64,000 nucleotides of DNA from J038 sp034437535 (lineage in GTDB: Bacteria > Chloroflexota > Anaerolineae > Aggregatilineales > Phototrophicaceae): assembly GCA_034437535.1 (NCBI GenBank), contig DAOTTZ010000073.1, positions 9,427-73,426 on the forward strand, written 5' to 3'. How positions within the stretch are numbered: position 1 is the stretch's first letter; every line of letters starts with the position of its first letter. Positions 25,273-33,643 of the stretch are shown here, piece after piece. The notes below the pieces were generated by a model, which was given only the letters and a program-made list of their open reading frames with translations, ran no database searches and was not told the origin of the DNA. The position numbers and the translations under genes were made by a program.

Positions 25273-26693
25273 CGCGAGCCATAGCGTCCGGCATAGGCCA
25301 CCACATCATCCAGGTACAGGGTTATGTCGTACCCGCCAGCCAGATCATACGCGGTGAGATCCAGCGCGACATGATTCTCTAACCAGATTTCGCCCAGGTC
25401 GATGCGATGCCCCGGCCCCTGGTGCGGGATAATCTGCGCCTGGACGTGGAACGGCCCGCAATCGTCCTCCTCCGGGGATTGGCAGGCGTTGAAGCTGAAC
25501 AACGCGCCTTGCTCCCCCAATGCCGCCGACCGCACATACACCCATTTATTGTGAAATAAGTCGTAATCGGTGCGGACGGTGATCTTATCGCCCCATTGAG
25601 CGCGGGTATCCTCCGGTAGCAGGTGGTACAACGTCTCGTATTCCGCCTGAGACCGGCACCAGATATGCCGCAAGTAGCCTAGCTCCAGCGGATGCGGGAC
25701 GATTACCTGTGCCCGCCGGGCGTTTAAGATCTCGTCGCGTTCTTCCGAACGAAACCAGGTGTCGTGGTAAATGCGGTGGAACGGCAAATCGCGGAAGGCC
25801 GCCGCCGTGCTGAACGTCTTCTGCGTCTGATTGACGTCGCCTTCGCTAAAGCGTGTCTCCGCCAGGGTGACGACCGCTTCCAGGTCAAACAGCAGATACA
25901 CCGGCACCGGGATGTGATTCTGCGGCTCCACACTCTCCGGGCGGATGCCTTCCACGCCGTAGAGATCGGGCGTGCGCGGGCGGAAGTTCAGCCGCACGGT
26001 ATGATCCCAGCTACCATGCCGGATGGTCTCTCGACGCGGGGTGACGCGCCCGGCCCGCAGGATGTCAATCACCGTGTTGAGGTCATAATACGCGAAGAGA
26101 AAATACGTCCACCAATGTCGCTCCCCCAGCCAGGGTTCGCCACGCAGGTCAAGCAGATAACGCTTAAAGCCGTTGGCGTCCCGTTTGAGTACCGTGTTCA
26201 CGGCTTTCATCGGCCCGGTGCCTTCTTTGGGGGGTAGATAAGGCGACATCGGACGGGTATCCGGGCTACCGGGTACGGTGCCGGTGGTGATAGCCGTCAT
26301 CAACTCGTTGAACATCGCCTCGTAAATGGCCGGGTTGGAAAAGTCGATGTAGTTGAGCGTTTCCAGTTCTAACGGGCGGTCGGCATCAGCCTGCACCAAC
26401 ACCGGGATGATGCGCTTGTTCTTGCGCAGGGCGCGGGCTTGCTCTGCCCGGCAGGTCTGCGAGATATACGACGCCGGGCTGAGCAGGGCCAGCATGATGT
26501 CACAATTTTCGATGGCCTCCTCGATGTCCTGCGCCCAACTGACGCCGACGTTGATCTCGGCGGTATCCAGCCAGGAATCCTGCCCGGCGGCGTTGAGGTC
26601 ATCGCGCAGGCGCAAGGCCAGGGCGCGGGCGTCTTCGCGAGCGTAGGAGATAAAGATGCGGTACGAGCCAGCCGGCCAGTTGTGATCACTCAT
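25269..26693 (-). CDS. TIR domain fused to a DarT-like (DUF4433) ADP-ribosyltransferase domain
   Basis: 474 residues, soluble. Residues 10-137 are a TIR domain: YRIFISYARED, SWLDTAEINVGVSW, CRAEQARALR with Glu84 at the NADase position, KRIIPVLVQ. Residues ~195-365 resemble the DarT ADP-ribosyltransferase family: YYDLNTVIDILRAGRV, PVPVYLLFDL, RFSEGDVN (compare FSDGNA), LPFHRIYHDTWF, and RRAQVIVPHPLELGYLRHIW, matching the DarT 'R..AE.LVP..LPL..I..I' strand. DarT modifies thymidine in single-stranded DNA using NAD+. Here the family's catalytic Glu is Gln329, so activity may be lost or altered. Residues ~370-474 are an unrecognised beta-rich C-terminal domain. The TIR assignment is firm; the DarT assignment is good but from motif memory. 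No DarG gene is adjacent, but a TIR-macro fusion lies 7 kb away. Confidence 0.78.
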   Translation of the reverse strand: MSDHNWPAGSYRIFISYAREDARALALRLRDDLNAAGQDSWLDTAEINVGVSWAQDIEEAIENCDIMLALLSPASYISQTCRAEQARALRKNKRIIPVLVQADADRPLELETLNYIDFSNPAIYEAMFNELMTAITTGTVPGSPDTRPMSPYLPPKEGTGPMKAVNTVLKRDANGFKRYLLDLRGEPWLGERHWWTYFLFAYYDLNTVIDILRAGRVTPRRETIRHGSWDHTVRLNFRPRTPDLYGVEGIRPESVEPQNHIPVPVYLLFDLEAVVTLAETRFSEGDVNQTQKTFSTAAAFRDLPFHRIYHDTWFRSEERDEILNARRAQVIVPHPLELGYLRHIWCRSQAEYETLYHLLPEDTRAQWGDKITVRTDYDLFHNKWVYVRSAALGEQGALFSFNACQSPEEDDCGPFHVQAQIIPHQGPGHRIDLGEIWLENHVALDLTAYDLAGGYDITLYLDDVVAYAGRYGSR

Positions 26694-26796
26694 TTCACCG
26701 TCCTTATGTGGGTGGGTTTTCGTCGCCCTCCATGATAGAACGTTTATTCAAAACGGGCAACGGCCAGCCTCATCGAATCACCTGCTAGCCCGGCCC

Positions 26797-26824
26797 TTGA
26801 CATCCCGGCGGGGTGGTCTATAAT
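26797..26824 (+). promoter_or_regulatory. Consensus sigma-70 promoter of rplJL
   Basis: Perfect TTGACA (26797-26802) and perfect TATAAT (26819-26824) with a 16-base spacer, followed at once by the L10 leader. This is the strongest promoter visible in the window, as expected for a ribosomal operon. Confidence 0.9.
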
Positions 26825-26829
26825 GCACC

Positions 26830-26969
26830 CACAAGCGAAAGACAGCGACCCTTGCCACAGACCGCAGGTGAGAGCCATCAGACCCGCTCTCTTAATACCC
26901 CGCCGAGGTGAAGGCTACCAGACTATCGAACACGATAGCGGCCTTGGCATGTGTGCGGGCCGTTTTTTT
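26830..26969 (+). ncRNA. Ribosomal protein L10 leader (autoregulatory mRNA leader)
   Basis: The ~140-base untranslated leader of rplJL shows the conserved core of L10 leaders: CCACAGACCGCAGGTG near 26854-26869, its partner TTAATACCCCGCCGAGGTG near 26892-26910, and a small hairpin CTATCG-AACA-CGATAG (26923-26938). In known systems L10(L12)4 binds this kink-turn region and represses its own operon. Here the leader runs into a terminator-like stem (26938-26969), pointing to control by premature termination. Confidence 0.85.
26938..26969 (+). terminator. Attenuator terminator within the rplJL leader
   Basis: CGGCC (26939-26943) pairs with GGCCG (26958-26962), followed by seven T residues (26963-26969), 30 bases before the rplJ start. 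Its place inside the L10 leader suggests conditional rather than constitutive termination. Confidence 0.75.
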
Positions 26970-26999
26970 CGTGCTAATGACCGAAAGGAGGCGTAGCCC

Positions 27000-27560
27000 T
27001 TGCCAATCACAAGAGACCGCAAGGAAGAGTTGGTCGCCGAATATGTAGACTACCTGGAACGTTCGAACGGCTTTGTCATCGTCAAGGCTGTCGGGCTTTC
27101 CGTGCCGGAAACACAACAACTGCGGAACAAAATCCGCGAGGCCGATGGGTACTACATCGTGGCGAAGAATACGCTGTTCACCAAGGCTCTCCAGCAAGCA
27201 GGCTGGCCGGTGCCGGATGATCTTTTGACCGGGCCGACGGCAGTCGCGTTCGGCTTTGAGAATATGCCCGGTGTTTCCAAGGCGATTCTCGACTTCACCA
27301 AAGATCGTCTATTTGAAGAACGCACCGAGATCAAGGGCGGTGTGATGACGGGCGAGCAAATAACGCTCGACCAGATCAAGGCAGTCAGTGAACTGCCGTC
27401 GCTGGACGAACTACGGGCACAGATTTTGGGCCTGCTGGTCACCCCGGCACAAGGGATCGTCAACGTCATCAACAGCGCGACCGGCCAGGTCGTCAACGTC
27501 CTGCAAGCCTATGTGGACGCCAACAATTCCGAGGGCGGCGACGACGAAGACGCCGCGTAG
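27000..27560 (+). CDS. rplJ: Ribosomal protein uL10
   Basis: 186-residue L10, the stalk base that anchors L7/L12 dimers on the large subunit and binds 23S rRNA. N-terminal rRNA-binding part: ITRDRKEELVAEYVDYLE, VVLS-type strand FVIVKAVGLSVPETQQLRN, YIVAKNTLFTKAL, GPTAVAFGF. The C-terminal helix that carries L12 dimers is LLVTPAQGIVNVINSATGQVVNVLQAY, ending with an acidic tail. Translation starts at a TTG (27000), supported by AAAGGAGG 8 bases upstream. Followed by rplL after 44 bases. Neither rplK-rplA upstream nor rpoB downstream is present, so the usual L11-beta cluster is split here. Confidence 0.96.
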   Translation: MPITRDRKEELVAEYVDYLERSNGFVIVKAVGLSVPETQQLRNKIREADGYYIVAKNTLFTKALQQAGWPVPDDLLTGPTAVAFGFENMPGVSKAILDFTKDRLFEERTEIKGGVMTGEQITLDQIKAVSELPSLDELRAQILGLLVTPAQGIVNVINSATGQVVNVLQAYVDANNSEGGDDEDAA

Positions 27561-27604
27561 CAAGCCCAGTTATCTTACGCATATCAATCAAAGGAGTGCC
27601 AATC

Positions 27605-28006
27605 ATGGCCGACCTGGAACAAATCGTAGAAGATCTGTCTAACCTGACCATCCTGGAAGCCGCCGAGCTGAAGACCCTGCTGGAAGAAAAATGGGGCGTG
27701 CAAGCCGCCAGCGGTGGTATGGCTATGGACCCCGCGATGCTGGCGGCAATGGCCGGTGGTGCCGGTGGTGCGGCGGCGGCGGAAGAAGAAGAACAGACCG
27801 AATTCGACGTCGTGCTGGAAGACGCCGGGCCGAAGAAGATCAACGTCATCAAGGCTGTGCGCGGCCTGACCAGCCTGGGCCTGAAGGAAGCCAAGGAATT
27901 GGTCGAAGGTGCGCCCAACCCCGTCGTCGAGCAGGTGACGAAAGAAGCCGCCGAAGACGCCAAATCCAAGCTGGAAGAAGCCGGCGCGAAGGTCACCATC
28001 AAGTAA
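27605..28006 (+). CDS. rplL: Ribosomal protein bL12 (L7/L12)
   Basis: 133 residues from ATG 27605 (AAAGGAG 8 bases upstream); a GTG nine bases earlier is less likely. The N-terminal dimerization helix pair (ADLEQIVEDLSNLTILEAAEL) is joined by an Ala/Gly hinge (MLAAMAGGAGGAAAAEEEE) to the factor-binding C-terminal domain (KKINVIKAVRGLTSLGLKEA, LVEGAPNPV, AEDAKSKLEEAGAKVTIK). It recruits and stimulates translational GTPases. The hinge includes a Met-rich start (GGMAMDPAM). A strong terminator follows at 28041. Confidence 0.97.
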   Translation: MADLEQIVEDLSNLTILEAAELKTLLEEKWGVQAASGGMAMDPAMLAAMAGGAGGAAAAEEEEQTEFDVVLEDAGPKKINVIKAVRGLTSLGLKEAKELVEGAPNPVVEQVTKEAAEDAKSKLEEAGAKVTIK

Positions 28007-28040
28007 GACAGCTTCACCTATCTAACAGACAGATAGACGC

Positions 28041-28074
28041 ACGGACGGCAGGCAACCCCGCCGTCCGTTTTTTA
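28041..28074 (+). terminator. Rho-independent terminator of rplJL
   Basis: Perfect 9-base stem ACGGACGGC (28041-28049) / GCCGTCCGT (28060-28068), 10-base loop, then TTTTTTATT. It lies 35 bases after the rplL stop. Confidence 0.92.
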
Positions 28075-28095
28075 TTGCTTGCCAAAGCCCAACAC

Positions 28096-28476
28096 TCAAC
28101 CGCCGCCCGGCACGTCGATCCACCCGCGCAAGACCGTCATCAACGATGCCTGCGTCAGCGGCTTGGTGATGTAAGCATCAAAACCAGCGGCCAGGGCCTC
28201 TTGCCGCACCTTCGACGTATGATAGGCGGTACAGGCGATACACGGCAAGGTCTCATAACCGGCCATCGCCCGCAACTTCCGCACCATCGCGATGCCGTCC
28301 ATGCCGGGTAAGGCCAGGTCGATAATGGCCGCGTCGAAGTCGTTGGACGCCACCAATTCCAGGCCGATTTCGGCGTTAGTCGCCACCATCGACCCTAAGC
28401 CATGATATTCTAAAATATCCGCCATCACTTCACCGGAGTCTTCTTCGTCTTCGATCACCAGAATATGCGGTTGCAT
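28096..28476 (-). CDS. Single-domain response regulator (receiver only)
   Basis: 126 residues from ATG 28476 (AGGAG 9 bases upstream); an in-frame ATG 69 bases earlier has no ribosome-binding site. CheY-like receiver with acidic pocket VIEDEEDS, phospho-acceptor Asp53 in AAIIDLALPGMDG, switch Thr in IACTAYHT and Lys in YITKPL. No output domain and no adjacent kinase, so it is an orphan; the kinases in this window lie ~19 kb (47275) and ~22 kb (3759) away. It resembles the three receivers at 2477-3757 in length and in the terminal 'LRGWID' position. Confidence 0.88.
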   Translation of the reverse strand: MQPHILVIEDEEDSGEVMADILEYHGLGSMVATNAEIGLELVASNDFDAAIIDLALPGMDGIAMVRKLRAMAGYETLPCIACTAYHTSKVRQEALAAGFDAYITKPLTQASLMTVLRGWIDVPGGG

Positions 28477-28553
28477 GGGCCTTGTCTCCTGTCTATAAGC
28501 TGGCCCCTTGACTTTACCACATTCTCCGCTGGAAGCAGGACTCATGATAATCG

Positions 28554-28609
28554 AATCAAAAGTGACACGACCGAGGGATGAGATTGTGCTGGTCGTGCCA
28601 CTTTGATTT
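28554..28609. repeat. Long imperfect inverted repeat in a 345-base gene-free stretch
   Basis: Bases 28477-28821 hold no gene. Within them AATCAAAAGTGACACGACC (28554-28572) is mirrored by GGTCGTGCCACTTTGATT (28591-28608), 17-18 pairs with one mismatch and a one-base bulge around an 18-base loop. It lies 3' of the FtsX gene on the minus strand, with no T tract on either side. It could be a processing or termination hairpin or a small mobile repeat. Nothing else was recognised in the stretch. Confidence 0.7.
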
Positions 28610-28821
28610 AAGAGCCGTGCGGCTCAATCTTCATGTTCTGCCGATGGGTATCTTACGCCGATGTCGCCTGTCCCCTGAACAACACCGAAACTACCTTTTG
28701 TAGCACCCTCTGTGACCATCCATCCGGCCAGAACAGTGAATAAAGCGTTTGTTGTATATACTCTATGCTGGATGACCGGGTTCCGCATGTGATTTTTGTC
28801 ACAAGTACATTGTGAAATTTG

Positions 28822-31398
28822 TCACTCAGCCCGTAAGGCGCGGGCCGTCACCAGCCGTGTGATGCGATAGGCCGGGTAGATACCCGCCACCAGGGCCGCC
28901 ACCACCGCTACCAAAAACGCCTCCGCGAATTCCCCCGGCACCCAGTAGAACGTCATCGTCCAGCCGAACGACCGTACATTGATGACGAACAAAAGCACCA
29001 ACGCCAACGCCAGCCCGATAGGGATCGCCAGCAAGCCCGCCACCGTCCCCATCAGTCCGGTCTGGATCAACGTAAAGTTCCACAATTGGCGCGGGGTCAT
29101 GCCGTTGGCCCGCATCACTCCATATTGGCGCGTGTTTTCCAGTTGGAGCGCGAGCAGTGCGCTCAAGATGCCGATGAACGCGACCACCGTCGCCAGCAGA
29201 CGCAGGGCCACCGTGATCGCAAAGGTGTTATCGAACACCTCGAACACGTCGGAGCGTAATTCGCGGTTGGCCTGTACTTCCAGGTCATATCCCTGCAACG
29301 CCACGCGGAGCCTGTCCATCACCGCTTCGATTTCCGCACCATCTTCGATGTAAATGCCGACGGATGAGATAAACGGATCGTCGTAATATTGCCGGTAGAC
29401 GCTATCCGCCATGTAAACGCGGCCCTGGTCGGTGGAATAATCGTAAAAGACCGCGATGACGTCGAATGTTTCCGCCCCCTGGTCGGTCAGCAGGGTGATG
29501 GTGTCGTTCTGCTGGTCGATACCCCGGCGGAAGGCGAACGGCTCACTGACCATCAACTTGCCCGCTTCCAGTTCCGCGAAGTAATCCTCCCCGGCGGTGT
29601 TCCAGGCGAACTGCCGGTCTTCCGCGATGTCGGTATCGACCGCTTGCAGGTTCACCGGCGGCAGATCGGGGTAATCCGGCGCGGTGACGCTGACAGCACG
29701 GGCGGCGGAGAGCGACTCCACGCCGTCTACCGCCAGGATGACATCGCGCACCTCCGGCTCAACATCGACCGTCGCTAGATTGGCCGTCAGCAAGGGCGGC
29801 GCGACATAAATATCACTGCCCAGTGTCGTCCCTAGCCAATCTTCCACCGTGTTGCGGAAGCTGGAAATCATCACACTGACGCCCACAATCACGCTGATGG
29901 CGACTGTGAGCGCGGCCACCGCAATCGACGTGCGGCTGAGGGAGCGCGTCACCGCACGCGGGGCCATCCGCCCGACGACGCCAAAGACCGACGCGGTAAG
30001 CGGACTCACCAGGCGCATCGCGCCGACCAGGACAACCGGCGTGAAGAAGGCCCCACCGACCACAATCGCGAATAACCCGGCAAAGCTGATCTCCAGGCTA
30101 TTGGTCGGCATGTTGAGCAGGATCAACCCGGCGACTACTGACAGAATCGCCCCCAGTGTGATGAGCGGGACGAGCTTCTGCGCGGTCTGTTCCTGGTCAC
30201 TGCGGCGCATGGTCCCCGCTGGCGGGGTGCGGGTGGCCCCAACCGCCGGGACGACTGCCGCCGCCACACTCGCCACCACGCCGATAGCCGCGCCCTTCGC
30301 CAATGTAAACGGCGCGACCGAGACCGTCGTCACGTTGACCGTGAAGTACAGGTCGCTGATGGTCTGTGCCACCAGGCCGACCGCCCCCCGCCCGAAGATC
30401 ACCCCCAGGCCGATCCCTAACACCGTCCCCACCAGGCCGAGCAAGAACGCCTCACCGACGATCATGACGAAGATCTGCCGCCGGGTGACGCCCAACGACC
30501 GCAAGATCCCCAGCACGTTACGCCGTTGCACCACGCTGAACGTCACCGTGTTGTAAATCAAAAACATGCCGACCACCAACGCCAGCAGGCTCAACGCTTG
30601 CAGGTTGAGTTCGAACGCCTCTGTCATCTGCGTGAGCGTGTCGCCGTCGGCATCCACCGGGCCGGCTCGCGCCCCTTCCGGCAAGATCGCCTGAATGCTT
30701 GCCAGGGCCGCCGCCGCTTGCCCCGGCTCTAAGATCAAGTCGATGCGATCCAACTCACCCGGCTGGCCGACGATCTCTTGCGCGGTGGCAATATCCGCCA
30801 GCATAAGATCGCTCAGGGCTTGCTCGCTCACCGCATCATACGGAGTCAACAAGCCGACCACCTGCACCGGCACCGCCCGCGTCCCGGCCCGGATGGTGAT
30901 CGTATCGCCGATGTCAACGCCGTAGCGGTTGGCGGTCGGTTCGGAGAGGACGACGGTGTTCTGCCGTCCGATCAACTCATTGAGCGTATCAAACGATTGA
31001 TCGTCGGTGTTGTCGCTATCCACCTCGACACTTTGCAGATAATCCCGGAAGGGAGCCTCTGCGAACGGATCCACCCCCAACAGGCGGAACGCGCCGTCGT
31101 CGAATTCACGCACCCGCACGAACGCTTGCACCACCGGCGCACTCTGCCGGATGCCGAGATCGACGCGCACCGCCTCATACAGCGTGGTCGGCAAGCCCCC
31201 CGGCCCCCCGACGATCTGATGGGTGGCACTACCGGTCACGCTGGCCGTACTTAATGAAAACGCCCGCCGGGCAGACCCGTTGGCGACATCAATGGCGATG
31301 ACCACCGCCACCCCCAACGCGACCCCGATGATAAACAACAGACTTTGAAGAAAGCGGCGGCTGACATAACGCTCCGCCAGACGAAAGATCACCGACAT
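28822..31398 (-). CDS. MacB/FtsX-type ABC transporter permease (duplicated core)
   Basis: 858 residues. An N-terminal TM helix (FLQSLLFIIGVALGVAVVIAIDV) is followed by a large extracytoplasmic MacB periplasmic-core-like domain. An FtsX helix bundle follows (LLALVVGMFLIYNTVTFSV, RRQIFVMIVGEAFLLGLVGTV), then the same arrangement again (SLSRTSIAVAALTVAISVIVGVS ... VAFIGILSALLALQLENTRQ, PIGLALALVLLFVINV), ending in RITRLVTARALRAE. This is the two-FtsX layout of lipoprotein-export or antimicrobial-extrusion permeases. No ATPase gene is adjacent, which is unusual because the partner normally sits next to it; it must be encoded outside the window. It faces a divergent secreted WD40/TPR gene across 198 bases. 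Confidence 0.87.
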   Translation of the reverse strand: MSVIFRLAERYVSRRFLQSLLFIIGVALGVAVVIAIDVANGSARRAFSLSTASVTGSATHQIVGGPGGLPTTLYEAVRVDLGIRQSAPVVQAFVRVREFDDGAFRLLGVDPFAEAPFRDYLQSVEVDSDNTDDQSFDTLNELIGRQNTVVLSEPTANRYGVDIGDTITIRAGTRAVPVQVVGLLTPYDAVSEQALSDLMLADIATAQEIVGQPGELDRIDLILEPGQAAAALASIQAILPEGARAGPVDADGDTLTQMTEAFELNLQALSLLALVVGMFLIYNTVTFSVVQRRNVLGILRSLGVTRRQIFVMIVGEAFLLGLVGTVLGIGLGVIFGRGAVGLVAQTISDLYFTVNVTTVSVAPFTLAKGAAIGVVASVAAAVVPAVGATRTPPAGTMRRSDQEQTAQKLVPLITLGAILSVVAGLILLNMPTNSLEISFAGLFAIVVGGAFFTPVVLVGAMRLVSPLTASVFGVVGRMAPRAVTRSLSRTSIAVAALTVAISVIVGVSVMISSFRNTVEDWLGTTLGSDIYVAPPLLTANLATVDVEPEVRDVILAVDGVESLSAARAVSVTAPDYPDLPPVNLQAVDTDIAEDRQFAWNTAGEDYFAELEAGKLMVSEPFAFRRGIDQQNDTITLLTDQGAETFDVIAVFYDYSTDQGRVYMADSVYRQYYDDPFISSVGIYIEDGAEIEAVMDRLRVALQGYDLEVQANRELRSDVFEVFDNTFAITVALRLLATVVAFIGILSALLALQLENTRQYGVMRANGMTPRQLWNFTLIQTGLMGTVAGLLAIPIGLALALVLLFVINVRSFGWTMTFYWVPGEFAEAFLVAVVAALVAGIYPAYRITRLVTARALRAE

Positions 31399-31596
31399 AG
31401 GATTAATCCATGTTTGCTAACGACATAAATCCAGATTGATAATGGCAATCATCATAGCACCAGCGGCTAGAGGCGGGCTTGGCCCGGCATGAGAACCCGC
31501 TGAGTGTGGCAACCGTGTGGCAAGCGTCGGTTGGCATGATCGCACCAGCCATTCTATAGTGATAACATCCTGCGAACTAAGTGGAAAGACTATATC

Positions 31597-33591
31597 ATGC
31601 TCTATCGTCTCCTGTTGATTCTGTCGCTGGCCCTGGCTGGCACACTGGGCGTCCACGCGCAAGACGACGCCGACGCCATCACCCCGGCTAACGCGCATCT
31701 GGTCGCCGTCGTGGAGCGCATCGCCCAGCCCGCCATCCAGGCGATTGACTTCAGCCCGGATGGCACGACACTGGCCGTCGGTCTGTTTTCCGGTGAGGTC
31801 GTCTTCTACGATACCGCCACCTGGGAGCCAATTTCGACCGTCATCGCCACCGAACGCGCCGTCTTCGACGTGGCCTATGCCCCGGATGGCGCATGGTTGG
31901 CCGTCGTCGCGGATCCAGCCACCCGGCTATACGACATTACCAGCGGTGAATTCGTCGCCGAGGTGCCGAACCTCTACCGCTATGCCACCTGGAACCCGGC
32001 CAGCGATCAACTGGCGTTGACACGACAGAGCACGACCGGGCAAATCGCGGTGTTCGATCTCGTCACCGAGCCGGTCGCGCTGGATTTCGCGTTCGGCATC
32101 CAGGCGGATTACGGCTACACGATGCCGGTCTATAACCCGGCGGGGGATTTTCTGGCGGTGGGTACCCGCGACCCGGAGTCACAGGCCGAAGTGCAACTCT
32201 ACGACACGGCGGAGGGCCGCCTACAGTACGTGCTCAACGCGGGCCAGATGGGCATCAGCGATCTGTTCTACAGCGGTGACCGGCTGTACGCTCAACCCGA
32301 TAGCGGGGCATTGACCGCGTGGGCTGGCACCCCACCGGGCACAGTCGGCCTGGCAGAGCAACGGGACGACGAAGCCTTCTGGCGGCATTATGCCCCCTTG
32401 CCGGATGCCTTGATCGCAACTGACCGCACCGGCAACCTGGGCCTGTTTGATCGCACCCGGTCGATCCTCACCCGCTGGCAGATCAACGGGATCGAATCGG
32501 AGGGGTTAACCGACATCGCCGCCGCGCCCGATGGCGGGCAAGTCGTGCTCAGTCATGCGGATACTGGCCTGTTCATCCTGGCGGTGGATCCACGCCCGGT
32601 GACGACTCTACTGGCGGAAGCCAACAGCACATTCAACATCGCCACGCGCCGCGCCCGGCTGGATGCCGCGTTGATCGAGGCGGAGGCCAACGAACCGGAT
32701 AGACTGGCCGAAATCTACACCGCACGCGGCACCTTCTTCCTACAGCAAGAGACGCTCAACATCGCCCTGGCCGACTTCACCCGCGCCATCGAGCGTGACG
32801 AGTCATTCGCGCCGGCCTATCTAGGACGCGCAGCGGCATACTTCAGCAATGATAATTATCGTAATGCGCTGGCGGATTACGTCACCGTCGCGGAGACCCT
32901 GGGCGCGGATCTGCTGGGGCCAGTCGCGGCTTATCAGGCATCACGCTCTGCCTATGCCGAGGACGACGACCAACGCACGATTGACTTTGCCGAGATCGCC
33001 ATCGCGCAGGATTACGAATTGCTCGACCGGGCTTATGAACTGCGTGCGCTCGGTCACCTGGGGTTAGGTAATCCCGAACAAGCCATTGCAGATCTGACAT
33101 TGGCGATAGAAGCCAACCCGGATAACGCCAACCTGTACCGCAACCGGGCCTTCGTTTACGCCAGCCGCTTTGATGACCGTGAGACCGCGCTGGTGGATTA
33201 CATGACCGCCGCCGAGATCAACCCGACCGCCCGTAACCTGAACGATGTCGCCTGGACACTCTACCGGCTGGGACGCTACAGCGAAGGCTTGCCCTATGTG
33301 GAACGTGCGCTTGAGCAAGAGCCGGATTATGGCTCGGCATTGGATACACGCGGCTGGCTTTACCTCAACCTGGGCAACCTGGACGCGGCCAGGGAAGACT
33401 TCATCGCCGCCATCAACCAGCAGACCGACTACGCTTATTACGGCCTGGCGGAACTTTTCACCGCGCAGGGCCGCTATGAAGAGGCTTATAGCGAACTGCA
33501 AACTTACTTCCGCCGTACCGACGATGACGACGAAGATCCTGACGCTTACGCCCTCCGCGACCGGCTGGAAGACGAACTCAACGACGACTAG
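31597..33591 (+). CDS. Secreted beta-propeller plus TPR protein
   Basis: 664 residues with signal peptide (LYRLLLILSLALAGTLGVHAQ). Residues ~40-335 contain WD40-like blades (AIQAIDFSPDGTTLAVGLFS, VFDVAYAPDGAWLAVVAD, IAAAPDGGQVVLSHADTG). Residues ~345-655 contain tandem TPRs (AEIYTARGTFFLQQETLNIA, FAPAYLGRAAAYFSNDNY, AIADLTLAIEANPDNANLY, GSALDTRGWLYLNLGNLDAA, YYGLAELFTAQGRYEEAYSE), ending in an acidic tail. Such proteins are extracytoplasmic scaffolds; no enzymatic residues are evident. Its stop is 52 bases from the convergent TIR-macro stop with a hairpin between. Role unknown. Confidence 0.8.
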   Translation: MLYRLLLILSLALAGTLGVHAQDDADAITPANAHLVAVVERIAQPAIQAIDFSPDGTTLAVGLFSGEVVFYDTATWEPISTVIATERAVFDVAYAPDGAWLAVVADPATRLYDITSGEFVAEVPNLYRYATWNPASDQLALTRQSTTGQIAVFDLVTEPVALDFAFGIQADYGYTMPVYNPAGDFLAVGTRDPESQAEVQLYDTAEGRLQYVLNAGQMGISDLFYSGDRLYAQPDSGALTAWAGTPPGTVGLAEQRDDEAFWRHYAPLPDALIATDRTGNLGLFDRTRSILTRWQINGIESEGLTDIAAAPDGGQVVLSHADTGLFILAVDPRPVTTLLAEANSTFNIATRRARLDAALIEAEANEPDRLAEIYTARGTFFLQQETLNIALADFTRAIERDESFAPAYLGRAAAYFSNDNYRNALADYVTVAETLGADLLGPVAAYQASRSAYAEDDDQRTIDFAEIAIAQDYELLDRAYELRALGHLGLGNPEQAIADLTLAIEANPDNANLYRNRAFVYASRFDDRETALVDYMTAAEINPTARNLNDVAWTLYRLGRYSEGLPYVERALEQEPDYGSALDTRGWLYLNLGNLDAAREDFIAAINQQTDYAYYGLAELFTAQGRYEEAYSELQTYFRRTDDDDEDPDAYALRDRLEDELNDD

Positions 33592-33604
33592 ATGCGATCT
33601 TCCG

Positions 33605-33629
33605 GGTGGGACGGCCTCACCGTCCCACC
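33605..33629. terminator. Hairpin between convergent genes, possible bidirectional terminator
   Basis: Perfect 10-base stem GGTGGGACGG (33605-33614) / CCGTCCCACC (33620-33629), loop CCTCA, placed between two convergent stops. Only weak T content follows on either strand, so termination is likely but not certain. Confidence 0.6.
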
Positions 33630-33643
33630 TTACACGATCAGGC

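Noticed and set aside
14609..26693. Type IV Thoeris-like TIR plus caspase-like protease immunity
   Set aside because: The C11 proteases carry signal peptides and PPC-like domains, so they should be outside the cell, away from a cytoplasmic TIR signal. They are also not in an operon with a TIR gene.
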